A DNA stretch of 64,000 bases from Rhizobium sp. 11515TR. Lineage in GTDB: Bacteria > Pseudomonadota > Alphaproteobacteria > Rhizobiales > Rhizobiaceae. Below, in pieces: positions 8,993 through 16,368 of the stretch. Under the pieces are notes generated by a model that saw nothing but the letters and a program-made list of their open reading frames with translations, did no database searches and had not been told where the DNA came from. Position 1 is the stretch's first letter. The number at the start of each line of letters is the position of its first letter. The translations under genes were made by a program, and so were the position numbers. The stretch covers positions 1,531,501 through 1,595,500 of the forward strand of contig NZ_CP022998.1 in assembly GCF_002277895.1 (NCBI RefSeq). Reading direction: 5' to 3'.

Positions 8993-9999
8993 AAATCCTG
9001 GTAATTCAGTTCGTTGATCTCGACCGGCTTCGATTGCGGCGTTGACGCCGTGACGACCGGGTCGATATCGGCCATGAGCGAGACGAGCGTCTGGCGCGGC
9101 CCGCTGCACATCTGTGCGAGCGCGATCGTCAGGTCCGGCGCGGGCAGCGGCTTGGCCGGAAGGAGATCGCCCTGCGGCCAGATCTTGGCGAGCTGAATTT
9201 TCGTCATCGGCACGACATTGACATCGATATCGGTGAGCGTGCCCGGCACGCGATAGGGGCAGCTTTTCTCCGAGCAATTGTCTGAAGAAGCGAACTGCCA
9301 AATGGCATAATTGTCCCAGTTGCCGAGTGGAAAAGTGCCTTTGACATCAGGCTTGTAGCGTGCATACCACAAGGGCAGCCGCGACAGCAGCGGATAGGTG
9401 CCCCGGTGGTCGGCTATGTATCGCGCCGTGTTGTGATTGACGTAGAGAATGGGGTAGCGCCCGGTCCTGACCTTGATGTGGGCGACATAGATCTGCGCAT
9501 CGTCGAGTGACATGAACTGCGTCGTGTCCATGCCGTCGATATCGAGCACCATCAGCTCATCCGGCTGTGGATCGGCATAATCGAGAAAATGATTGGCCTG
9601 GTCGATCGGATTGCCGGGCCGCCCCAGATGATAGGCGCCCCATAACAGACCATTCGCCTTTGCCAGCATGCGGCGCGTTTGAAAGAGCTCACGGCTGACT
9701 GCGTATTTGCGCCACATCGTCCTGCAATGGGCCACCGTATCGCCGCCGTGATCGCCGGTGCAGCTGAAGCTTTCGGGCAATCCGTCGGAGGCCTTGGAGA
9801 TGAAGCCGGCTATCCGTTTGTCCTGCAGAAACGCGTTCCAGTCGATGGTGTTCAGCTCGTAAGCATCGACAATCAGGGCGTTTTTCGGATCGCCCCAGGG
9901 CGGGCTTTCGCCGGCCGAAGGCTTGGAGACCGGCCCCATCAGGGCCAGGATCGTCAGCAAGCCGTAAATGAGGAGGTTACTCTTTCGGTATCCTTTCAT
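8989..9999 (-). CDS. GH25-family lysozyme-like secreted protein
   Basis: GH25 enzymes (Cellosyl/Chalaropsis lysozymes) cut the MurNAc-GlcNAc bond of peptidoglycan. The first ~29 residues form a signal peptide (MKGYRKSN then a hydrophobic run ending near SAG). Family features are VDAYELNTIDW (44-54), GAYHLGRPGNPIDQANHF (121-138), the strand end VLDID (151-155), LPLWYARY and a late AIWQFAS...DIDVN. The catalytic D-x-E of GH25 reads D153-I-D155, so the acid/base Glu is an Asp. The protein may be a weak enzyme or a wall-binding protein. A CtrA-type site sits 24 bp upstream of the start. Confidence 0.82.
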   Translation of the reverse strand: MKGYRKSNLLIYGLLTILALMGPVSKPSAGESPPWGDPKNALIVDAYELNTIDWNAFLQDKRIAGFISKASDGLPESFSCTGDHGGDTVAHCRTMWRKYAVSRELFQTRRMLAKANGLLWGAYHLGRPGNPIDQANHFLDYADPQPDELMVLDIDGMDTTQFMSLDDAQIYVAHIKVRTGRYPILYVNHNTARYIADHRGTYPLLSRLPLWYARYKPDVKGTFPLGNWDNYAIWQFASSDNCSEKSCPYRVPGTLTDIDVNVVPMTKIQLAKIWPQGDLLPAKPLPAPDLTIALAQMCSGPRQTLVSLMADIDPVVTASTPQSKPVEINELNYQDF

Positions 10000-10022
10000 G
10001 AAATAATAGTAAGGATTGCTGG

Positions 10023-10037
10023 TTAATCTTGGGTTAA
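10023..10037 (-). promoter_or_regulatory. CtrA-type site TTAA-N7-TTAA upstream of the GH25 gene
   Basis: TTAATCTTGGGTTAA matches the full CtrA recognition pattern TTAA-N7-TTAA. It begins 24 bp upstream of the GH25 start codon, where CtrA would overlap the promoter or leader. CtrA is the cell-cycle master regulator of alphaproteobacteria and often controls cell-wall remodelling genes. Binding is inferred from pattern only. Confidence 0.5.
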
Positions 10038-10101
10038 GAAAGCAATCACTATAAATTCATCGTGGAGCCCCTCGTAACTCCTTAAATCGGTAGGGATTTG
10101 A

Positions 10102-10127
10102 GGAACTAAATAACGCGCTGCCGCGTT
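10102..10127 (+). promoter_or_regulatory. EcfG-type general stress promoter
   Basis: GGAAC (10102-10106), 17 bases, then CGTT (10124-10127) fits the GGAAC-N16/17-CGTT consensus of the alphaproteobacterial stress sigma factor EcfG (RpoE2/SigT). It lies about 115 bp upstream of the BA14K gene and points toward it. Confidence 0.6.
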
Positions 10128-10240
10128 CTTTGTCGTCTATTCGGATATGCGACGAAGCAGGCAGCGAAACCTTGCTCGGGAAGCATTCCCGACATGAAAC
10201 GCCTACAGACTTGAGTGCCAAGTCGAACCAGGGAATGGAG

Positions 10241-10714
10241 ATGAAAATGCTTGGTTTCCGTGCAAAAATCGCGACAGTCGCCGTAACGGCTGCCGTCGCC
10301 CTGACGAGCTTCACACCGTCTTTCGCCATGCAGATGCCCGCCGCGCCGATCGTAAAGCAGTCCGCGCCCGCCCAGGCCGCGCCTGGCAATGTCGAACAGG
10401 TCCAATGGCGTCACGGCGGCTATTATCGCCGTGGCTGGTATGGAGGCTATCGCGGCTATCCGGGCTATCGTCGCGGTTATCGCTATTATGACGGCTATTG
10501 GTTCCCGCTGGCAGCGTTCGGCGCCGGTGCTCTCGTGGGCGGCGCGATCGCCAGCCAGCCGCGCTATTACGCGCCGGCTCCGGCTCCGAGTGCCGGCATC
10601 AATCCACGCCACGTCGCCTGGTGCGAGTCGCGCTATCGCTCCTATCGCGCTTACGACAATACGTTCCAGCCGAATTCCGGCCCGCGCCGTCAGTGCTACT
10701 CGCCGTATTTCTAA
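10241..10714 (+). CDS. BA14K-family secreted protein
   Basis: BA14K proteins were first described as a Brucella immunoreactive antigen with lectin-like properties and are common in Rhizobiales envelopes. The N-terminus is a signal peptide ([20 protein letters not shown] up to about SFA). A Tyr/Gly/Arg-rich stretch follows ([16 protein letters not shown] and further YRR/YRY units). A hydrophobic [11 protein letters not shown] segment comes next, then the C-terminal BA14K domain with [19 protein letters not shown] and two cysteines. ATG 10241 or 10247 fits the GGAG at 10237-10240; a longer GTG frame from 10130 lacks support. A strong terminator follows and an EcfG-type promoter precedes it, which suggests stress induction. 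Confidence 0.87.
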   Translation: MKMLGFRAKIATVAVTAAVALTSFTPSFAMQMPAAPIVKQSAPAQAAPGNVEQVQWRHGGYYRRGWYGGYRGYPGYRRGYRYYDGYWFPLAAFGAGALVGGAIASQPRYYAPAPAPSAGINPRHVAWCESRYRSYRAYDNTFQPNSGPRRQCYSPYF

Positions 10715-10740
10715 GCGGCGCTTCCAGAACTGCCAATGTC

Positions 10741-10771
10741 AGCCGTCCGGTTTCCCGCCGGGCGGCTTTTT
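10741..10771 (+). terminator. Rho-independent terminator of the BA14K gene
   Basis: AGCCGTCCGG (10741-10750) pairs with CCGGGCGGCT (10758-10767) through a 7-base loop with one G-T pair, followed by TTTTT. Confidence 0.9.
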
Positions 10772-10783
10772 CATGCTTTGACG

Positions 10784-11785
10784 TCAGAGAATATTGACCC
10801 GCTTGAGCAGCCACCATGCCAGCAGCATGGAGGCGATGATGAAGCCAACCGCATATCCCGTACCGCTTGCACCGCCCGCCAGTGGCAGGCCTGATGTATT
10901 CATGCCGAAGAAGCCGGTCACCAATGTCGGGGGCAGCAGAAAAGCGGTCATGATCGACAGGATATAGAGATGCCGGTTGATCTCGGAGGCAAGCTTCGAA
11001 TCGATTTCTTCGTGCAGCAGCCTGGCCCGTTCCTGCAGCGCATAGACGTCGTGCTCGACCGCTTCTAGGCGCCCCGTCAGCCGGCCGGCGACATCCTCGA
11101 AGCCGAGCGGCATCTCCTCGTCGTCGGAGGCAGCGGCGTGGCGCATCAGCGAAAGAACGGTCCGCAAATGGCGATGCAGGCGCACGATGGTCCTGCGGAT
11201 GGGCGGAAGCTTGGCGCGCTCGTCTCGTGACGTATTGCCGTGGACGAAATCCTCAATGCCATTCAGCTCTTCGCTGATTTCGATGACGACGGAGATCAGG
11301 GTCCGTTGGAACTCGACGACGATCAGCTCGAAAATATCCACGGGATTGGAAAATCGTGCGGCGTTCTTTTCGATCAGCACTCGGGTTCGGTCCAGGCTGC
11401 GCAGCGGCTGCAGCCGGGTGGTTATCAGCACGCGATCGGTCAGCGCGAAATGCAGCCAGCCGATATCGTGGGTGTTGTGAGCAAAGTCGCGCTGGAAGTC
11501 GACCAATGTGCCGAAAAGCATCTGCTCGTCGACCGTGATCGTTGCATGTGTTTCATGCGTGGTCAGCGCTATGCGGGCGGCTTCGTTCAATCCCGGTGCA
11601 TCCTCCAGGAAAGCCGGCACCCGGGCATCGACGAGATTGAGATGCAGCCAGAGAAAGCCGTCGTCGCCGAACAGCCTCGAACGATCGGTATCGTCAGGCA
11701 GGCGCTCCGGCTTGTTTTCACCGGGGCGGAGACGGTACGCCCAGATAAAGCCTGGTATGGTATTGGCTGACGTGAGCGTATTCAT
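10784..11785 (-). CDS. zntB: CorA-superfamily zinc transporter (ZntB-like)
   Basis: An inner-membrane divalent cation channel of the CorA fold; ZntB members move Zn2+ together with protons. The 333-residue protein has a long cytosolic domain with helices rich in charged residues (about 120-260). Two C-terminal membrane helices follow (about 270-292 and 308-328), with the pore signature GMNTSGLP between them where CorA has GMN. The start ATG at 11785 is the only good candidate. It is convergent with the BA14K gene and separated from it by that gene's terminator. ZntB is preferred over CorA by overall similarity; the ion is not proven. Confidence 0.87.
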   Translation of the reverse strand: MNTLTSANTIPGFIWAYRLRPGENKPERLPDDTDRSRLFGDDGFLWLHLNLVDARVPAFLEDAPGLNEAARIALTTHETHATITVDEQMLFGTLVDFQRDFAHNTHDIGWLHFALTDRVLITTRLQPLRSLDRTRVLIEKNAARFSNPVDIFELIVVEFQRTLISVVIEISEELNGIEDFVHGNTSRDERAKLPPIRRTIVRLHRHLRTVLSLMRHAAASDDEEMPLGFEDVAGRLTGRLEAVEHDVYALQERARLLHEEIDSKLASEINRHLYILSIMTAFLLPPTLVTGFFGMNTSGLPLAGGASGTGYAVGFIIASMLLAWWLLKRVNIL

Positions 11786-11978
11786 GGGGGCATCGTTCGC
11801 TTTGTCTGAACAGTCGCCTTAGTCTTCATTCATGACGGTTTTTTATTCAAGTCCGTGCTTTGGCGGAATAATCGCGGAGATAGGCGGCGATGTCACGGCC
11901 GCTCGGCGCGCGTAAGACGCATGTCACGTTCGGGTTCGCGAGACGGTGGAAATCGATGCCTCCTACCATTTGAAAAAA

Positions 11979-11994
11979 TTGACGTTTACGTAAA
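11979..11994. promoter_or_regulatory. LiuR-like palindromic operator upstream of the acyl-CoA genes
   Basis: TTGACGTTTACGTAAA resembles the binding motif I remember for the MerR-family regulator LiuR of branched-chain amino acid and fatty acid catabolism (ACGT repeats two helical half-turns apart). It lies 79 bp upstream of the acyl-CoA dehydrogenase start in an AT-rich stretch. No liuR gene is in the window. Confidence 0.45.
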
Positions 11995-12073
11995 AATAAA
12001 CTAGCTATAGCCACAAATGGCCAATGGTCCGGAGAGGCGGGTCATTGCCAGTATCGATCCGGAGGAAATCATC

Positions 12074-13852
12074 ATGTACAAGGCGCCTGTCGAAGAAATC
12101 GCGTTCACGCTGAAATATGTCGCCGGCATGGAGCGCGCCATGGAAGAGGGCGTTCTTGGCGATCTCAGCACCGATCTTGTCGATGCCATCCTGTCGGAAG
12201 CCGGGCGTTTCGCCGGCGACGAGGTGGAGCCGCTTGCCGAGAATGGCGACAAGCAAGGCGCGAGGCTGGCGGACGGCAAGGTGGTTCTTCCCGATGGCTG
12301 GGAGAAGCTCTACCGCGACTGGATCGCTGGTGGCTGGAATGGCCTGACCGCGCCCGAGGAGTTCGGTGGGCAGGGTCTGCCGCACATGCTGAATATCGCG
12401 ACGCTGGAAATGTGGAATTCCGCCTCGATGGCCTTCGGCCTCGCGCCGACGCTGACCATGGGGGCGGTCGAAGCGCTACGGGCTCACGGCAGCGAAGACC
12501 TCAAGAAGACATATCTGGCAAAGCTCGTCTCGGGCGAGTGGACGGGCACCATGAACCTGACGGAGCCGCATGCGGGTTCCGATGTCGGCGCTCTGCGCTC
12601 CCGCGCCGAACGCCGCGATGACGGCACCTATCGCATCTTTGGCCAGAAAATTTTCATCACCTGGGGCGATCACGAAGCGACCGAGAACATCATCCATCTC
12701 GTTCTCGCCCGCCTTCCGGATGCGCCGGCCGGCACGCGCGGCATTTCGCTGTTTCTCGTGCCGAAATTCCTTGTGAATGAGGATGGCTCGCTCGGCGCCC
12801 GCAACGATCTTTTCGTGCATTCGCTGGAACATAAGCTCGGCATTCATGGTTCACCGACCTGCACGATGATCTATGGCGATGGCAAATATGGTGCGGAAAA
12901 GGGCGCCGTCGGTTGGCTCGTCGGCGAGGAAAATAAAGGCCTGGCCTGCATGTTCACGATGATGAACAACGCGCGTCTCGCTGTCGGCATCCAGGGCGTG
13001 GCGATTGCCGAAGCGGCAACTCAGAAGGCCATCGCTTATGCCCGGGAGCGCACCCAGGGCCGCGCGCCGGGCACGGCCGTATCAGGCATGAGCCCGATCA
13101 TCGAACATCCCGATGTCGCGCGTATGCTGCTGACGATGAAAGCCCTGACTCAAGGGGCGCGCGCCATTTGCTACGCCTGTGCGCAGGCGATCGACATGTC
13201 GCATCGCGATCCCGAGAGGGCAAAACATTGGCAGGAGCGTGCGGCATTGCTGACGCCGATCGCCAAGTCCTTCTCCACCGATGCCGGCGTCGATGCCGCT
13301 TCCCTTGGCGTACAGGTCCATGGCGGTATGGGCTTCATAGAGGAGACGGGGGCAGCACGCCTGCTGCGGGATGTGCGCATCGCACCGATTTACGAGGGCA
13401 CCAACGGCATTCAGGCTATCGATCTGGTGACGCGCAAGCTGACGATCGGCAATGGCGATCATGTGCGCGGCGTCATTGCTGAACTACGCGAGATCGCTGA
13501 TTCCGTTGCCAGTTCCAATCTGGATGGTTTCGGCGAAACGGCGCCGCGGCTGCAGGCGGCCATTGCCGCTCTCGAAAAGACGGGCGAATGGCTCCTGTCG
13601 AAACAGGCAGAAGGCGCAGTTGCCGAAGCTCTGGCGGGCGCCACCCCTTACCAGCGGCTCTTCGGCCTGGTGCTGACCGGATCCTATCTCGCCAAGGGCG
13701 GCCTCGTCGATGCGGGCGACGGCCAGGGTGGCAAGCGCATTGCGCTTTGCCGCTTCGCCGCCGAGAATCTTTTGGCTGAAACCACCGCCCTTGCCGATCG
13801 CGTCGTTGCCGGAGCCGGCAGCCTTGAAGCTGCTCGCATCGCGCTTGCCTAA
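12074..13852 (+). CDS. Acyl-CoA dehydrogenase, long form with C-terminal extension (FadE/DmdC-like)
   Basis: FAD enzyme that introduces the C2-C3 double bond in an acyl-CoA. At 592 residues it belongs to the long subfamily typified by MYKAPVEEIAFTLK at the N-terminus and an extra C-terminal domain after the usual three. WTGTMNLTEPHAGSDVGALR is the flavin/substrate segment and APIYEGTNGIQAIDL holds the catalytic Glu. The start at 12074 has GGAGGAA upstream; the open frame from 12017 has no ribosome site. The enoyl-CoA hydratase gene follows after 6 bp, so the pair would carry out successive beta-oxidation-type steps. Relatives include the methylmercaptopropionyl-CoA dehydrogenase DmdC; the substrate is unknown. 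Confidence 0.9.
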   Translation: MYKAPVEEIAFTLKYVAGMERAMEEGVLGDLSTDLVDAILSEAGRFAGDEVEPLAENGDKQGARLADGKVVLPDGWEKLYRDWIAGGWNGLTAPEEFGGQGLPHMLNIATLEMWNSASMAFGLAPTLTMGAVEALRAHGSEDLKKTYLAKLVSGEWTGTMNLTEPHAGSDVGALRSRAERRDDGTYRIFGQKIFITWGDHEATENIIHLVLARLPDAPAGTRGISLFLVPKFLVNEDGSLGARNDLFVHSLEHKLGIHGSPTCTMIYGDGKYGAEKGAVGWLVGEENKGLACMFTMMNNARLAVGIQGVAIAEAATQKAIAYARERTQGRAPGTAVSGMSPIIEHPDVARMLLTMKALTQGARAICYACAQAIDMSHRDPERAKHWQERAALLTPIAKSFSTDAGVDAASLGVQVHGGMGFIEETGAARLLRDVRIAPIYEGTNGIQAIDLVTRKLTIGNGDHVRGVIAELREIADSVASSNLDGFGETAPRLQAAIAALEKTGEWLLSKQAEGAVAEALAGATPYQRLFGLVLTGSYLAKGGLVDAGDGQGGKRIALCRFAAENLLAETTALADRVVAGAGSLEAARIALA

Positions 13853-13858
13853 GGATAT

Positions 13859-14614
13859 ATGATGACCGACCACATCCTCATCGAACGCCCCGAGACTGCG
13901 CCACAGGTCCAGATCATCCGCTTCAACCGGCCGGAAAAGAAGAATGCCATCACGCGCGCCATGTATCAGACCATGACCGATGCGCTGAAGGCAGCGGAGG
14001 CCGCGCCGGATATCCGCGTCCACGTCTTTCTCGGCACGGAAGGCTGTTTTTCGGCCGGCAACGATCTGGCCGATTTCCTTGCCTTCGCCATGAGCGGCAA
14101 TATGGGGCGCGAAGTCATTGATTTTCTCGTTGCACTGGCGAGCACGAATAAGCCCGTCGTCTCCGGCGTCGATGGTCTGGCGATCGGCATTGGCACGACG
14201 ATCCATCTGCATTGCGATCTGACTGTTGCCTCCGACCGCAGCCTGTTCAGGACACCCTTCGTCGATCTTGCGCTGGTTCCGGAAGCGGCTTCGAGCCTGC
14301 TTGCTCCGCGCGTGATGGGACATCAGCGTGCCTTCGCCCTGCTTGCCCTCGGCGAAGGCTTCTCCGCTGCCGAAGCAAGGGAGGCGGGCCTTATCTGGAA
14401 GGTGGCGTCACCGGAAACGGTGGAGACCGAAACGCTGTCGCTGGCGGCTAAACTTGCCGCCAAGCCGCCCGAGGCTCTGCGGATCGCACGTGATCTCATG
14501 CGGGGTCCTCCCGATGCTGTCCTCGAGCGGATTCAGAAAGAAGCCGAACATTTCGCCGCCCAGCTGAAAAGCGCCGAGGCGCGCGCGGCTTTCGAGGCTT
14601 TCATGAAGCGGTGA
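13859..14614 (+). CDS. Enoyl-CoA hydratase/isomerase (crotonase family)
   Basis: Crotonase-fold enzyme of 251 residues, expected to hydrate or isomerise the enoyl-CoA made by the preceding dehydrogenase. The first oxyanion-hole segment is GCFSAGNDLADF (about 61-72) and the second is SGVDGLAIGIGTTIHLHCD (about 101-119). The active-site Glu is in ALVPEAASSLL; only this one of the two hydratase glutamates is obvious, so isomerase activity is possible. AAGGA at 13851-13855 fits ATG 13859 or 13862. It is cotranscribed with the dehydrogenase. Confidence 0.9.
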   Translation: MMTDHILIERPETAPQVQIIRFNRPEKKNAITRAMYQTMTDALKAAEAAPDIRVHVFLGTEGCFSAGNDLADFLAFAMSGNMGREVIDFLVALASTNKPVVSGVDGLAIGIGTTIHLHCDLTVASDRSLFRTPFVDLALVPEAASSLLAPRVMGHQRAFALLALGEGFSAAEAREAGLIWKVASPETVETETLSLAAKLAAKPPEALRIARDLMRGPPDAVLERIQKEAEHFAAQLKSAEARAAFEAFMKR

Positions 14615-14620
14615 GACACA

Positions 14621-14720
14621 TCCCCCTCGTGCTTCGAGACGCCTCTTCAGGCCTCCTCAGCATGACGGCTAATCTCTGGCGCATCTCGATCGTGAGCGAC
14701 TCCGCCCTCATGGTGAGGTG
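14621..14720. repeat. Short palindromic intergenic repeat, family with copy near 55.65 kb
   Basis: CCTCGTGCTTCGAGACG (14625-14641) and the CCTCATGGTGAGG unit (from about 14707) recur downstream of ispH at 55625-55690, there as the reverse complement of the first block. Such mosaics are dispersed alphaproteobacterial repeats and have no coding content. Confidence 0.6.
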
Positions 14721-14784
14721 CGAAGCACTTAGAGCCGTTGCGCTTTTCTTCGAATCGCGAAAATGCTCTACCTCCTTGTTTTTA

Positions 14785-14834
14785 CGCAATTCCTGACGGA
14801 AAACCGCTGCGCACTTTTCCTGGAATTGCTCTAG
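14785..14834 (-). repeat. REP-like repeat, copy 1 of 3 (CTAGAGCA...AAAGTGCGCAGCGGTTTT)
   Basis: On the minus strand it begins CTAGAGCAATTCC and continues AAAAGTGCGCAGCGGTTTTC. The same core occurs at 54394-54444 and in a diverged form at 36000-36052. The ends are mutually complementary (GCAATTCC and GGAATTGC), giving a hairpin. The IS110 element begins about 9 bp beyond it. Confidence 0.7.
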
Positions 14835-14842
14835 GGCGTAGC

Positions 14843-16128
14843 CTCGAACATGGAGTAATCGCGGCGCGATCTCGCCCTGGCTTTTTGGGCTAGCGGGGGT
14901 GGTTGCCCCCGATAAGATGGAAAAAGGGCTCTCGATTGGAACCGGGCCCAAACATCGGATGGAGGCAACCATGAACCAGTATATTGGGCTTGATGTTTCA
15001 TTGAAAGATACCGCGATATCGATCCGGGAGAACGGCAAGCGGATCTGGCGGGGGAAGTGCCCTTCGGATCCAAAACTTCTGACGGAGATGATCCGCAAGC
15101 ATGCTCCGCGCGCTCGGCGCGTCGTATTCGAAACGGGACCGCTGTCGACGTGGTTCTATCATGCGCTGACGAGTGAGGGAGTGCCGGCGATCTGCATTGA
15201 AGCACGGCACGCACAAAAGGTATTGAACGAGACGCTCAACAAGACCGATACCAATGATGCGGACGGCTTGGCGCAACTCGCAGAAGCGGGTTTTTACAAA
15301 GCGGTTCGCGTCAAGTCGTTTGACGCCATGATGGCCCGCACGTTGGTGGCTGCCCGCGCACAGCTTTTGAACATCTCAACACAACTCGGCAATCAAATCC
15401 GCGGCCTGATGAAGACCTTCGGCCTGATCATCCCGAAAGCGAAGGGTCGAGTATTTGATGGCGATGTGCGGAAGCTTTTGGATGGGAACAACGAGCTTGC
15501 AAAAGTTATCTTGCCTCTTTTGGAGGCGTGGCACGGTATCCGAAAGCGCGCAGCCGATCTCAGTCGCCAGTTGCTGATGGTGGCGCGTGAGAGCCAAGCT
15601 ACGAAGCTACTGATGACAATCCCAGGCATCGGGGCTGTCACGGCGGTATCCTACGTTACGGCAATTGAAGATCCAGGAAACTTTCGAACGTCGCGCTCGG
15701 TGGGCGCTTGGCTCGGGTTGACAACCCGGCGCTACCAATCAGGCGAGGTCGATTATGACGGCCATATCTCGCGGAGGGGTGACAATCGCTTACGTGGATT
15801 GCTTTACGAAGCGGCGACAACGCTGCTGACGAGAACCAGTGCCAGGACCGAGAGCAGTCTCAAGCGTTGGGGACTTAAGCTGCGCGAGCGACTCGGCTTC
15901 AAGCGGGCCGCTGTGGCCGTGGCCCGGAAACTCGCGGTCATCATGCACAGCATGCTCAAGACGGGAGAGGTGTTCAACGCATCGGCCGGCGCCACCGTAT
16001 AGGAGACGCCCAGCCGTCGTCCCTCAGCGCGCCATCTAACTCTGGGCGCTGAGCGTCCCTGCTGCGGACGTGGGCAGGATCATTCCGCTTCTAGTGGCTG
16101 CAGCTCGTTGAGACTGCGTCTCGAACAT
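14843..16128 (+). mobile_element. IS110-family insertion sequence, about 1.28 kb
   Basis: One intact transposase gene is flanked by about 120-130 bp of non-coding DNA on each side. CTCGAACAT occurs at 14843-14851 and again at 16120-16128, a possible shared core left by site-specific recombination; the exact ends are therefore provisional. The left flank (14852-14970) contains GC-rich self-complementary stretches such as GCGGGGGTGGTTGCCCCCG, and could encode the guide (bridge) RNA known from IS110 relatives. It lies between a fatty-acid gene pair and the rRNA methyltransferase genes, next to REP-like repeats. Confidence 0.7.
14971..16002 (+). CDS. IS110-family transposase (DEDD recombinase)
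   Basis: 343 residues with the two usual halves. The N-terminal RuvC-like DEDD domain carries GLDVSLKDTAIS at 6-17, FETGPLSTWFYHAL near 60-73 and KTDTNDADGLAQLA near 91-104. The C-terminal Transposase_20 domain carries MTIPGIGAVTAVSYVTAIED, then SRSVGAWLGLTTRRYQSGEVDYDGHISRRGDNRLRG cut into adjoining blocks, with the expected serine region. The start at 14971 follows GGAGGCAACC. Length and both domains are complete, so the enzyme looks functional. IS110 enzymes recombine a circular intermediate into short cores guided by an element-encoded RNA. Confidence 0.95.
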   Translation: MNQYIGLDVSLKDTAISIRENGKRIWRGKCPSDPKLLTEMIRKHAPRARRVVFETGPLSTWFYHALTSEGVPAICIEARHAQKVLNETLNKTDTNDADGLAQLAEAGFYKAVRVKSFDAMMARTLVAARAQLLNISTQLGNQIRGLMKTFGLIIPKAKGRVFDGDVRKLLDGNNELAKVILPLLEAWHGIRKRAADLSRQLLMVARESQATKLLMTIPGIGAVTAVSYVTAIEDPGNFRTSRSVGAWLGLTTRRYQSGEVDYDGHISRRGDNRLRGLLYEAATTLLTRTSARTESSLKRWGLKLRERLGFKRAAVAVARKLAVIMHSMLKTGEVFNASAGATV

Positions 16129-16368
16129 AGGAAGATCCCACCTGCGAAGACCATTGTGCGGCGGCATTTGCCGACCGCGGAGACAACCCTGCGCCCAGCA
16201 CTGGATAGCTCAGAACGACATGGCCGGAAGGGCAGATCCACTCAATCGGTTCAGCCGCGTTGCCTGTCCCGCAAGCCGGCAAGGTCGTTGAATGCCAAAA
16301 CCAGCTTGACGGATGGAATGCGATTAGACAACCACGAGGGTCGGCCACCGAATTCGGGGCGAAGATAA
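16129..16368. other. Intergenic region right of the IS110 element
   Basis: About 240 bp between the IS and the rRNA methyltransferase gene. An open minus-strand frame crosses it but overlaps the methyltransferase end and shows no family features or ribosome site. I see no gene here; it may be leftover sequence from earlier insertions. Confidence 0.4.
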
